Positions 11,132-22,456 of a DNA stretch of 64,000 bases are shown in pieces. The position numbers were made by a program, and so were the translations under genes. The notes under the pieces were generated by a model. That model did no database searches. It worked only from the letters and a program-made list of their open reading frames with translations, and was not told the DNA's origin. The stretch lies in assembly GCA_963971535.1 (NCBI GenBank), contig OZ020593.1, forward strand, positions 40,951,766 through 41,015,765. The letters run 5' to 3'. This DNA comes from Notolepis coatsorum (lineage: Eukaryota > Chordata > Actinopteri > Aulopiformes > Paralepididae). Every line of letters starts with the position of its first letter. The first letter of the stretch is position 1.

Positions 11132-11645
11132 ATAATAATAACTTCGTTTTATATAGCGCCTTTCAGAGGACCCAAGGTCGCTTTACATAGGGGGGGGGGG
11201 GAGATGACAAATTAACAAACATAGTGGACAGACACAACATATACATATACATATAAAGTGAGAAAGTTAGGGGTTAAAGGCCAAGTTGAAGAGGTGGGTT
11301 TTGAGCAGTTTTTTAAATGAGTCCAGAGTTGGGGCGGTGCGGAGTTCTGCGGGGAGGGAGTTCCAGAGGGTGGGAGCTGCCACACTGAAAGCTCTGTCCC
11401 CGAACGTCCGTAGTCTGGTTCGGGGGATGGAGAGCTGACCAGTGTCCGTGGATCGCAGGGACCGTGACTGAGTGTAGGGGTGGAGGAGGTCAGTGAGGTA
11501 CTGAGGTGCCAGGGCGTGAAGGGATTTGTAGGTGAGCAGGAGGGTTTTGTACGTGATGCGGGATTTGATGGGGAGCCAGTGGAGGTGGATGAGGGTGGGG
11601 GTGATGTGCTGCCAGGGTTTGGTGCGGGTTAGAACCCTGAAGAAG
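11132..11645 (-). mobile_element. L2-like LINE, 3' end
   Basis: On the minus strand the frame reads RVLTRTKPWQHITP, HWLPIKSRITYKTLLLTYKSL and FSVAAPTLWNSLP, the C-terminal signature of fish L2 elements, then a stop, a 3' UTR with gcgctatataaaacg, and a short (ATT)n tail at the left. The 5' side joins the TG microsatellite. The same protein end is present in the L2 copies at 24790-27345 and 38886-40963. Confidence 0.85.
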
Positions 11646-11824
<179 letters not shown>

Positions 11825-13222
11825 TGGGGCAGAATAATAAGCAATGCACAGCACAAAGTAACACACTTGCCTTGGTGGCATCACATAGATTTGAATACAC
11901 TTGCCTTGGTGGCTGTTATGTGTACTTTCACATGGTGGAGGATATACTTACTGTCTGTGGTGTATATTCACATTGTGGTGGTGTCACTAATTGGTGAGGT
12001 GTAATTGACACACTGTTTTTTTGGTGGTAATTAACATGGCTGCTCTTGTAATTGATCACAGGTGTGGTGACGAGGCTCCACACCCTACAAACAGACCAGG
12101 AGCTCGTCACAGTGTCGCTTACCAGAGTGCTCTCAGAAGTGCTCTCCCACCCGTGCTCACTATTCTTGACCATTTGCAGTTTGCTCCTTGCTATATTTTT
12201 GTCCATGTGCTTTCTTTTTGTTATATCCTGAACCATGGAGGTTGGAGCACCCAGCTCTCCACTTTTTGTACCTTTTAGTCCTAGCTGTTCAATAAATATT
12301 GTTATTTCTTTGGTAAAATGTGTCCGACTTCCTTGTTGTCCACCACGCTACAATCAAGGCCTACCGGGGAAACTAGTCATATTTCCTGTGACTGTGAAGG
12401 CCTTAGGGCAAGTCACTTATACTTGATTGTAACAGTGACATCACATAGATTTGAACACACTTGGTCTAACACACAAATGGCCCCCCATTTCAGGATGTCC
12501 ACAAATATCACTGGTTTTAAACGCCATAATGATTGATAGTCATTGTAGATAATGATAATAGTCAGTTGGTCAAGATGCTTTATTGTTGCCTGACAACAGT
12601 GCAGGTGGTAATTGTTTTGGTAGCTCAGTTCAAGAAACATATCAGAAAAACAAGAATACACTAATAAACCACAAAGTAATCTAAAAGTACCTAACTAAAA
12701 GTAATGTAACTAATTACATTAATAATAATAGTCAAAAATAATAAGTAATTCTTCACGCATCACATTTTCAAAGTAACTTTCACAACCACACTACTATACA
12801 TGATCATGGCTCTTTGAAATATTTCTAATATATATTTCTAATTCTTTTTTTTGTGATCAAATCTTATATATTTCAAATTCTTGAGCTGTAGTTGATTTCA
12901 CTGGACTTGTATAAGATCAACAATGACTTATAATACAATCCGGGTCTCACTGGAACACATGCCCTTCTCCAGATGAGTACAGATGAGGTACTCAAAAAAC
13001 TGAGTGCCCTCCAACCGAACAAGGCCACTGGCCATGACAACATCCCCTCCAAATTCCTCAGAGACTCAGCAGCCGCCATCACCCCAGTCATCACACACAT
13101 AATAAACCTCTCCATAAAACAGGGACACGTCTCCAAGGACTTCAAAATTGCGAGAGTAACACCCCTGCACAAAAAGGGCAGCAAATTAGACCCAGGCAAC
13201 TACCGCCCTGTTTCTATCATTA

Positions 13223-15020
13223 TGTAGCAGCCTGAAAATATTGTCTATTATTCAGAACTGCTGACTTGTGTTTTATATCCCCTTTGTACACAAAGACATC
13301 ATTGATATTCCCACGAGCAATGATATGAGTTTCTCTTCCTTCTATCGGCTGGAGTATGGACCATACACAGTATCGCTGGACCATATTCAACATCCTTCCC
13401 TGTGTGACTAGTAGGCGGGACCAGCAGGGGGCGGTGTCTGGCAGAGAGTGTCGGAGAGAGATGGGACGTGATATATGGAGGCGGAAGACGGAAGGAGATC
13501 CTCTTCGGCAGTGAACTTGAACACGAACAGTCGCAACGGACGGGTGCTCGGGAGAGCCCTGTTGCAGAAGTTATGTTGGAGGGCCCCGTGGGATAGCGAC
13601 GGGTGATAGGAAGTACTTGCTAGTTGACGTGATATCCTAGAGGTACCAGCGATAGTGTGTGAGAAAACAGTGCAGAGCCAAGCACTAACAGTATCGGGTT
13701 ATAGTAGTTACTGTGTGCGGTATAAGTAGCGTGCGGCTAACAACATATCAAAGTCCTTAGTAGTCGGGTTATAGTAGTTACAGTGTGACGGTATAGAGTG
13801 CGAGCCCCGAGATGCGCGTGGACCTACAACCAGTCTGCTCCGGCTGCCTGCAATCAGTCTGCCCCGGTTTCCTGCGACCAGATCTGCACCCGGCTGCCTG
13901 CAGCCTACGGGATTTCGTCCCGTCCAGCAGGGGTCGTCATCGCCCAGCACACGCTCTCAGCCGGCGCTGCCTCTCTGCCCCAGCTCCGCCTGCAAGTATC
14001 CTCACCGAGAGCGTTCGACGCCATCTTGCTTTCCGGACAACAGTGGCGCGGCGAGGCGGCCATTTCGGATGAGTACAAATGGGCATTGATGCTCCCGAGC
14101 TATTATACAGTATACAGTGTGGTGCAGCCTGCAGGCGAAATTAACGTTGCTACTACCGTTCAATAGGGGAACCCCAAACAATATATGCCGGCATTAAGAT
14201 AGGACTTTTATTGGTATTTTGTGGGCCCACCCTTTTGCTTTCTGTTTATTTCCTTTGAGTGTGATACCGTGTTGGTGTAATAATATTTTCCCATTCAGTG
14301 AATCCCTCTATTCCTTCCCTATGTCCTCCCTTCTTTCCCCATATGAAGGAGTACTAGAGCAGTATATGTAAACCCTTAGGGAAGGTATTGATACTGTGTC
14401 TAGCCCAGACGTGGGCAGCACTTAGTCTGGGTACAGCGAGAGCACTTGGTGCCTAGGGCGTAATTACATAATTACCAGACTGTAACTATTGTGTAACGAT
14501 AACCATGGTGCAATAATCACCAGACCGTAACTATTGTGTAACGATAACAATGGTGCAATAATAACCAGACTGAATGGGAGCACGGTGTGTGTGTCTTTTA
14601 CTGAGCCTAATCTTAACCCTTTTTGATGTGGGTAACATATACTATTAACCCCTTCCTATTTAACCTTCCCTTTCCTACCGTGAGGTTTCTAGGGTCATTG
14701 AGGGAGGGTACTGCTTGCGGGGGGAACCAAGTTATTTATTTACAATCCAGTCACTAGGTGTGGGAGGGTGCTAAGGTGACAATTGGGGAGAGTGAGGGCG
14801 TGTTGGGGAGTACTGCTGACTGCCCTGGAAGGGAGAGGAAGACCAGAGTACCGGACTAGGTTTGTAAATCCTGGGCCCCATCCACTCCCACTGCCAGCCT
14901 CCAGTTGACGCTCCTGACCCCAAAGACGGAGGTGCAGCTAGCCAGAGTTCTACTGTGTCTCGCTACCTAGTGACCGTGCACCACAGTTCCCACGAAGCAG
15001 GGATAATCCACCCTGCTACA
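13223..15020. mobile_element. solo LTR, about 1.8 kb, inside LINE-A copy 1
   Basis: The insert begins TGTAGC and ends GCTACA, a perfect 6-base inverted end of LTR type. The LINE reading frame resumes directly afterwards. The flanking 4 bases are ATTA on the left and CTTA on the right; the uninterrupted LINE copy at 41680 has CTTA at that point, so the left duplicate carries one change. Inside are short direct repeats: gttatagtagttac near 13698 and 13767, and taactattgtgtaacgataac near 14480 and 14528. No gag or pol frame is visible. Strand is not determined. Confidence 0.85.
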
Positions 15021-16271
15021 CTTACATCCATCTCGAAAGTCATGGAAAAAATAGTATACGAACAGGTCGAAAAGTACCTTGCGGAAAAAAATCTAATCTA
15101 CGAATTCCAATCTGGCTTCAGAACATCCCATTCCACTGACACATGCCTTCTCTATTTGAACGACCACATCAAACAAGAGGTGGACGCGGGCAAATACTGC
15201 GGCATGGTCATGCTGGACCTACAAAAGGCCTTTGACACGTCAATCACACCATTCTGATTGACAAGCTAAAAGCAATTGGTTTTGATAGTCTATCAGTGAG
15301 CTGGATACAATCCTAACCTGGAGGGGAGAGAACAGATGGTGGAGGTAAATGGTACCCCCCCCCCTCCCAGTGAGCTGTGGTGTTCCACAAGGAAGCATAC
15401 TAGGACCGCTACTGTTCCTAATTTATGCAAATGACATGTCGTCGGCTTGTGACTGCAGCTTGTGACTGCAACTTGTTCCTGTTTGCGGACGACTCAGCCC
15501 TGCTGGTCTCTGACAAGAACAAGTTACAGGTTGAAAAAACCCTCAGCTCTGAACTAGGCAAAATCTGCATATGGCTCGCCGATAACAAACTATAATTACA
15601 CATGGGCAAAACAGAGTCCATTCTCTTCGGTTCAAATAACAAACTCAGCAAGACCGACGGCTTCTCAGTTACAGTGGGTGACAATATTGTCACAAGGAAA
15701 GATGAAATTACCTACCTGGGTTCCATCCTAGAGGCTAATCTTTCCTGTGACAAAATGGCATCCAATGTAATAAAAAAAGTCAGCCAACGAACTCGATTCT
15801 TGTACCGGATCTCCTCTGTGTAAACAAGAATACCCTGAAGACTCTGGCAGGAGCACTCATTCAAGGGTACTACTGTACGACTATGCTTGCACCTCATGGC
15901 ACTAAAAAAAACAAATTACAAACATCTCAAAACAAACTAGTCAGACTACTGCTTGACCTGACTCCTAGAACCCACCTCACCCCAGCCCACTTTGACAACC
16001 TAGGATGGCTTAGAGTAGACGACAGAGTACAGCAACTTGCAATGGGCCTGGTCTACAAGATACACTACACGACCAAGGTACCCATGTACATGTCAAAATA
16101 CTTCCCAAAGGTCAGTGAATACCACGATCACAACACCAGAGGGAGCTCCACAAATCATGTTAAACCCAGATTCGGCTCAAACAAGGGACTAAACACGTTT
16201 AGCAATTATGCCACATCAATGTGGAACGCCCTACCCAAAGCTGTAAAGGAATGTGAATCACTACCCACTTT

Positions 16272-17995
16272 TTTCTTTTTTTAACAAATGTTTTTTTATT
16301 TTCCATTTTTTTAACATGAAACAAGACAAACAATACAGTAACAGTAATAATCAATGATAAAGCACAGGACAATAACAGAAATAATAATAACAATAATGAC
16401 AGTCCAGTAATTAAATCAGAATGAATGTAGATTAAAAGACATAAAAATAATAAATACAATACATGGGCTCTTGCTCGCTCTTCCCCTCCCCCCCCCCCCC
16501 CATCAGGACCCCCACTTGGACTATACATCCACTACTTCATTTAACATCAGAAAATTACAAATGTATATGCGTTCCTTTATCTTCTCCACCAAAGCTACAC
16601 AGACTGCTATGCTGGCTTCATTAACACCTAAAATTCGTGCAATGGATATCTCTAGATAAATCGTGACGCTATCAACTTTTTGGCAGCCGTAAGACCCGCC
16701 AAAATGAGTCTCTTTACATGTACAGAGGTCGATAACTGAGAAACATCATTCAACAACAATTACAGAAGGCAGTGTAGGTATGGTTAGAGACAAAAATTCT
16801 GATAATTGAATGGTGACATTTTCCCAGAAAGTCTTGACAGGAGGGCATTCCCAATACATATGCATATATGTACCAATAGCATCATTTGAACACAAGGAGC
16901 ATCGAGAGTCCGGTCTGAGACCCATTAGGTGCAATCGTCTAGGGGTCAGGTAAGTCCTATGAACAAAATTAAGATTAATCTGTTGGTGATCTGGGTTGCG
17001 TGATGATAGCCGAACATTTTCCCAGACTGCATCCCAATCAAAATCTACTTCCAGGTTTGGGATATCCTTCCTCCAAACCGGGTGGCTAGGTGGTGTAGTG
17101 GGCAAGGCACTCGCCACCAATGTGGAGACGCTGGGTTCGCGTGTTCGAATCCAGCTCTCCACATTGTTTTCAGTTTGGCTGGTCGTCCGTACTAATACAA
17201 TTGGCAGTATTAGAGGGTGGGAAACTGATGGGTGGGGATCGGGCGTTGTGGACAGCGACTCCTACAGGTCGGTTGGTGCGCCTGCGCAGTAGAATCAGGA
17301 AGTGTCGGGGGCAGCGTGAGCCTCCCACGCGTTACTCCTCGCCACTGAGAGGTCGAGCTGCGCAGGTGAAAAGATGCGACTGCTGTTACCTCAAGTACCG
17401 GAGGGGACTTGTGCTATGTATGACTTAGTCCACATTGCAGCCGGCTTGTGGGAGGCAAGAAACAGCGTTCGTGACAGGGGAGGGTTGAATTGGATGATAC
17501 GAAATTGGGATGGGAGAAAATATAGAAAAAAATGGGAGAAAAAGTGGATCAAAAAAAAATCCTTCCTCCAAACCGAGTCTAGGGGAAGGACCTTATATGA
17601 GGACGTAAGTAAGTGGCGATAAAAGTCAGAGACGAAGCCTCTCGGCATCTCCTTATCATAAAATAATTTGTGAAATCTGTGGTACTCAAGTGGAATATCT
17701 AATGGGACTCCGTGAGCCCTCAAAGCTGCTCTTATTTGTAGATAGAAGAGATAAGTGGAACTGGTGAGGTTAAATTTGTTGAGTATATCTCGATAACTGC
17801 GGAGACCATGGTCATCGAAGATATCCCCCAATGTGTATGCCTTTCTTTTCCCATCCAGGATATCTGATAGGTTGTTGTGCAATAAGGATTGAATTGTTAT
17901 TAAATAGGGGAGAATGCCTGTGCCATTTATGGTGGTTAGTACACTTTTTCTGTGTGTCACGCCATATCCGGATCACATGTGTAATAAGAGGGCCA
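16272..17995 (-). pseudogene. 5'-truncated L1-like LINE insertion
   Basis: The insert sits between two copies of AATCACTACCCACTTT (16256-16271 and 17996-18011), the target-site duplication. A T-run at its left end is the poly(A) tail of a minus-strand element. The minus frame gives LNFVHRTYLTPRRLHLMGL, then CSLCSNDAIGTYMHMYWECP (a zinc-knuckle-like CxxC...H...C), the far C-terminal region of L1-type ORF2 after the reverse transcriptase. An upstream part with GTGILPYLITIQSLL and YHRFHKLFYDKEMP lies at 17580-17960. The catalytic reverse-transcriptase core is absent. A SINE interrupts it at 17081-17558. Confidence 0.88.
17081..17558 (+). mobile_element. tRNA-derived SINE, family A, inside the L1-like insert
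   Basis: The head reads ggtggctaggtggtgtagtgg with a B-box-like gttcgaatccagc, and the 3' end is a nine-A run. The 17-base target duplication ATCCTTCCTCCAAACCG lies at 17064-17080 and 17559-17575. It is the innermost of three nested insertions. Confidence 0.93.
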
Positions 17996-18855
17996 AATCA
18001 CTACCCACTTTCAAAAACACTCTCAAAGAACACCTACGGGAGACTGCAATTCGAAACTGGCCCCTACAAATGTCCTAACCCAGTTGTACAGTAAATGACC
18101 AAGTATGGCTTTGTCAGTATTCCAATGTACAGTGTACAGTGTCCCCCACCCACCCCCTACCCAACCCCCTCCCACCTCCAATCTACAGTCGTCGTCGTCC
18201 CCCCAACCCCACCCACCCAACCCCACCCCACCTACCCAACCTCCTCCAATGTACAGTTTCTACGTCAAATGTATATACACTCTTTTCTGGACACTTTTTG
18301 TATCACAAACAGTACTGTATTTGCAAATCTGGTATGTCATAAATATATAGATGTAGCAGTACTGTCTATCTGTATGTCGTGTGTGTCATATATGTTATGA
18401 TGAATTGAAAATGGGGGACCCTGATGTAAACTAAACGAAAGTCTTTCTCTGGTCTGCATCCCCTTAACAATTGTATGTATTGAGCTGTACTGTACTGTAC
18501 CCATTCTGCAATCTGTTAATAAACTTTTCAATCAATCAATCAATCCAATGCACCAAATGTTGTATTGTACTGTAACTTCCTGTCATGACACATTCTGTCA
18601 ACAACCCACTTAGCTGCCTGTAGGCGCACATCTGCCTGGGAGACAGCAGAAGAAAACTGGTTCAAATCTAGATGTAATCAAATGAATGCATTCAGGAAAA
18701 CACACCCTTCTTCACTTATTCCACTCTCTATGCTTTGAGACAAGGTCATTCAAACACAAACTCTTTTGTGCAACTAATGGGTAAAGTGCAAAATGTCTTC
18801 ACTAGGCACCAGCCTGCGTAACCATCAGTAGCCACTAGCTAGTACTGATCAGTGA

Positions 18856-18856
<1 letters not shown>

Positions 18857-18929
<73 letters not shown>

Positions 18930-18934
18930 GCACG

Positions 18935-19029
<95 letters not shown>

Positions 19030-19037
19030 ACACACAG
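18857..19037. repeat. (CA)n microsatellite, about 180 bp
   Basis: A CA run with a block of GCAC tetramers near 18925-18940 and one TA change near 19024. 18545-18855 holds nothing I recognise. Confidence 0.98.
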
Positions 19038-20059
19038 GACATATTGAAAGATCAGGCTCAAAAGGCAGCTAAGACGAACATACACAACTTGTCCTCAAGG
19101 ATGCCTCTGACTCACAACTTGCTCATTCACCAGTATATGAAAGGGAAGGGCAGACGTACAGATGGGGGAAACAACAAGCACTCAAAACAACTGTGAACAA
19201 GGGAGAGCTGGTTCGGGGATATAAGAGATTACAGAATAGGCCCACATACTGACTCACGGACTGCTGGGTTTGAGTTGTGGCATAAGCATGTTAGGTCAAC
19301 ACCATGGATTCAGTTTATGACAATTGTTTAGGTGTGTATTATAATCATTGTGAGATATTGTTTATATCCGTGACTATCCCTTGAGTTTGAACCTTCGATT
19401 CAAACAGATGATGTGCAGAAGAGTGCATTCATACTGCTGTGTTCTAGATGGAATGTATCATTGTTTGTGTCCAGAGAACTCTACTGTGTATCATTCACAC
19501 TGTTACTGACGCTTTTATCCAAAATGACAAGTTCTGTATGACAAATCAGCAGGAACTTCGGGCTGGACTGTGCCGACGCATCTCATGGCCCATATGCTTT
19601 TCCATTGTTTTCGGAACACAATCACATTTTTATTTACACAATCCCACATGTGCTATGTGCTTTAATGATTTCACATGTGCAATTGTCATATTACATGAAA
19701 CTTTACATCACGTCAGATCACACTACCTTCATATAAGCTACATGTGATATAGAATCACATGTGAAATCATGTTATTAATCATGTGTGAAGTGGTCCAAAA
19801 ACATCAAGCTATAGGATGTATAATTATTATCTTTTTAAACTATAGACTCATGTGTTTTTTCTGTAAGGGATGGTAATCAGATGCATTCATAGCTAACGTT
19901 ATTTTGTCAGCATCGCGTTGGATAAGCTAAGCCCACGTTGCTGTGAGTGACCTGACCTAGGTCCATATCGTATCATCATAATATTATTTAAAAAATCATT
20001 AGGATCATAAGTCCACACAAGTGTGTTTTTGATTTATCGGGAAACAAGACCGAAAAATA

Positions 20060-20115
20060 AACTTCATTCATTCATTAATTCATTAATTCATTAATTCATT
20101 CATTCATTCATTCAT
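20060..20115. repeat. (ATTC)n/(ATTA)n microsatellite
   Basis: Tetranucleotide repeats of ATTC mixed with ATTA. It may be a remnant of a LINE tail. Confidence 0.9.
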
Positions 20116-20654
20116 GCATAAGGGTTCCCTTGATAAAGATGGATGAAAAGGCTGTATAATATACAAGTATGGTTTTAAGCCAAGTATGGTGGTATGGTAA
20201 CTATTAGGATATATATGGTATGGATTACTTACTGTTATAACTTATTACTATCTGTGGTAGCTCTAGTTAACTGTAGGTCAAACTCTCCAAACAAACAAGC
20301 ACACCATTGATTTAATTGCCATGTAAATCACATACAAATATCTAACTATTACTCCTCTCTGAACATGAATATAAAACAAAAAGGTGATATATTAACTGTG
20401 TAAACCTTATGCAATATTCATCATCGATATTTGAATACTTGAAATCTCTATGAACTGAGTAGTTAGTATCAAATGAAATAAGATGGAACAGCTCCATGCA
20501 TTAATTGAATAAACAACTATTTGCTCATTACCAGTATGGTATTGTTTAAATATCACAGCTTTTTGCACATATTTGTCAGGGAATTCCAACAATTCTGTAC
20601 CTGAATGTACCAGTTAATTGTAATCACCTCTCTCTCTCCTTATTATCCTTACTA

Positions 20655-20792
20655 TATGAATTGAAAATGGGTGACCCTGATGGAAACAAGACAAACGTCT
20701 TTCTCAGGTCTGCATCCCCTTAACAATTGTATGTATTGTACCCATTCTGCAATCTGTTAAATAAAGTTTTCATTCATTCATTCATTCAAGTC
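20655..20792 (+). mobile_element. LINE-A 3' end, (CATT)n-tail subtype
   Basis: Matches the last 135 bases of LINE-A: gaattgaaaatgggtgaccc, gtctgcatccccttaacaat, ctgcaatctgttaaataaag, ending in a CATT repeat rather than CAAT. The change 'gatggaaacaagacaaacg' is shared with the copy at 37475-37627. Confidence 0.9.
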
Positions 20793-22456
20793 TAGTCAAG
20801 CCAGGTTGTGGAGGAGAGAGACAGGGATGAACAGGCTATAGACTACTTTGCCTGTCCTGAGCCTGCTATGATGCAGGTGTTTTTACCACGTATCACCACC
20901 CAAAACAAGATTCAGCCAATAGCGAGTGAGTACACTGGTCCACTTGCACTGGTACACTTGTCCATGGCACTTACTATCCAGCTTTGTAGTGGTTTGGGGG
21001 AATAGTACAGTAGGTACGCGTACGCATATTTAAGGGGACCGCAAGGATGGTGTACTGGTGGGTGGTGTCCGACCGATTGTGGTGGGCCGGTCTGGGCCAA
21101 AAATGCCAGGGCCGATGTTTTGTCCCAGTCCAGCCCTACAACTCTTACAACTGAGTAACAATGTTCATCAAACAGTGCTGAAACTTGGGTGCTGCAGTGT
21201 TGAGTGCATAGTAGTAGAGACATATTAGTATAGGAATGGTGCATGGTAGTAGAAGACTATGTTTATTTTTAGCTGCATAGTGTTTGTGTGTGTTAGCTGC
21301 ATAGTCTACATTCTAGCGTTGTAACATTGTAGAATGTAGCCTATTAAACTTAACTGAAAATGCACAACAATAAAAATGCTGTACTACTGTGATAGACTAC
21401 ACTGTGGAATTATTTCTTCTTAATTTAAAAAGGTAATAGCAATCTAGTAGATTGAGAGATTGAATCTACACATGCTATGAATGCATCTGATTACCATCCC
21501 TTACAGAAAAAACACATGAGTCTATAGTTTAAAAAGATAATAATTATACATCCTATAGCTTGATATGTTTTTGGACCACTTCACACATGATTAATAACAT
21601 GATTTCACATGTGATTCTATATCACATGTAGCTTATATGAAGGTAGCGTGATCTGACGTGATGCAAAGTTTCATGTAATATGACAATTGCACATGCGAAA
21701 TCATTAAAGCACATAGCACATGTGGGATTGTGTAAATCAAAATGTGATTGTGTTCCGAAAACAATGGAAAAGCATATGGGGAAAAAATAAGTGATTTTTC
21801 CAAAAACATTTCTATAAGGGAACCACCTTTTGGCATCATGTCCTACACATCTGGATTGTGTCCTGTGTGATTCTGCAACACAGTAGTGGGCTGGTGTACA
21901 AACAGTGTAAGATGGTAGGTGCGTCTTACAACCATCAGCCATCCAACAAAGAGGGATAGATTCTTCAACAATGCAGCTAGTACGCCTTCAATGGTTGTGA
22001 AAAGGGAATGGTCACACAGCCATGATCATTTGTTTTGGCAGTAGACTCATGTCCTCCATACCGAGGACGTTTTGTGAACAAATGAAGACATCGAAAAGGT
22101 TGACCCTCATCCAGTCTATAAACATGTCCAGAGTCTCTACGTGAAGAGATTGGTCTTGTCCAAATGTGTAGGATGAGTTGTTTTCACAAGGACGCTACTT
22201 TGCCCTTCAGGGAGCAGCTCACCTTGTAAAGAGTCAAATAAAAGAAGGCCAATACACTCCACAACAACATACTGTGTACAAAAGTACAAAGCTGACATAC
22301 TGAGACTCTTCCAGGCTACAAGATATGATACGATATGATATATTTGGAGAGTGTAATGAGGAAATCATGTCTTTGCATACTGCTCTCAGAATCACATACA
22401 CACACATTTCTCAAGAGGGATCAGACATTAGGAACCTGCAGCGTGCTCAGGACACT

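Larger units (their letters stand above)
12930..18541 (+). mobile_element. LINE-A copy 1 (CR1/L2-superfamily LINE), split by two insertions
   Basis: One reverse-transcriptase gene is spread over three pieces: 12960-13222, 15021-16271 and 17996-18541. Piece 1 encodes ALQPNKATGHDNIPSKFL and LDPGNYRPVSI. Piece 2 encodes SISKVMEKIVYEQ, FQSGFRTSHSTDTCL, MLDLQKAFDT, CGVPQGS and the FADDSALL catalytic block, then LGWLRVDDRVQQLAMGLVYK. Piece 3 encodes the end and the 3' UTR with (CAAT)n tail. Frameshifts (a lost base near 15240) and stops show it is dead. The inserts are a solo LTR (13223-15020) and an L1-like element (16272-17995). LINE-A is my local name; about ten copies lie in the window. Confidence 0.9.
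19591..21778. repeat. large inverted repeat with two ~305-bp arms
   Basis: The left arm 19591-19893 (catatgcttttccattgttt onward) and the right arm 21473-21778 are reverse complements with only scattered single-base changes, for instance cacatgtgcaattgtcat against cgcatgtgcaattgtcat. The spacer of about 1.58 kb contains an (ATTC)n run (20060-20115) and a LINE-A 3' end (20655-20790). No transposase frame is visible. 21785-22450 is unassigned. Confidence 0.85.
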
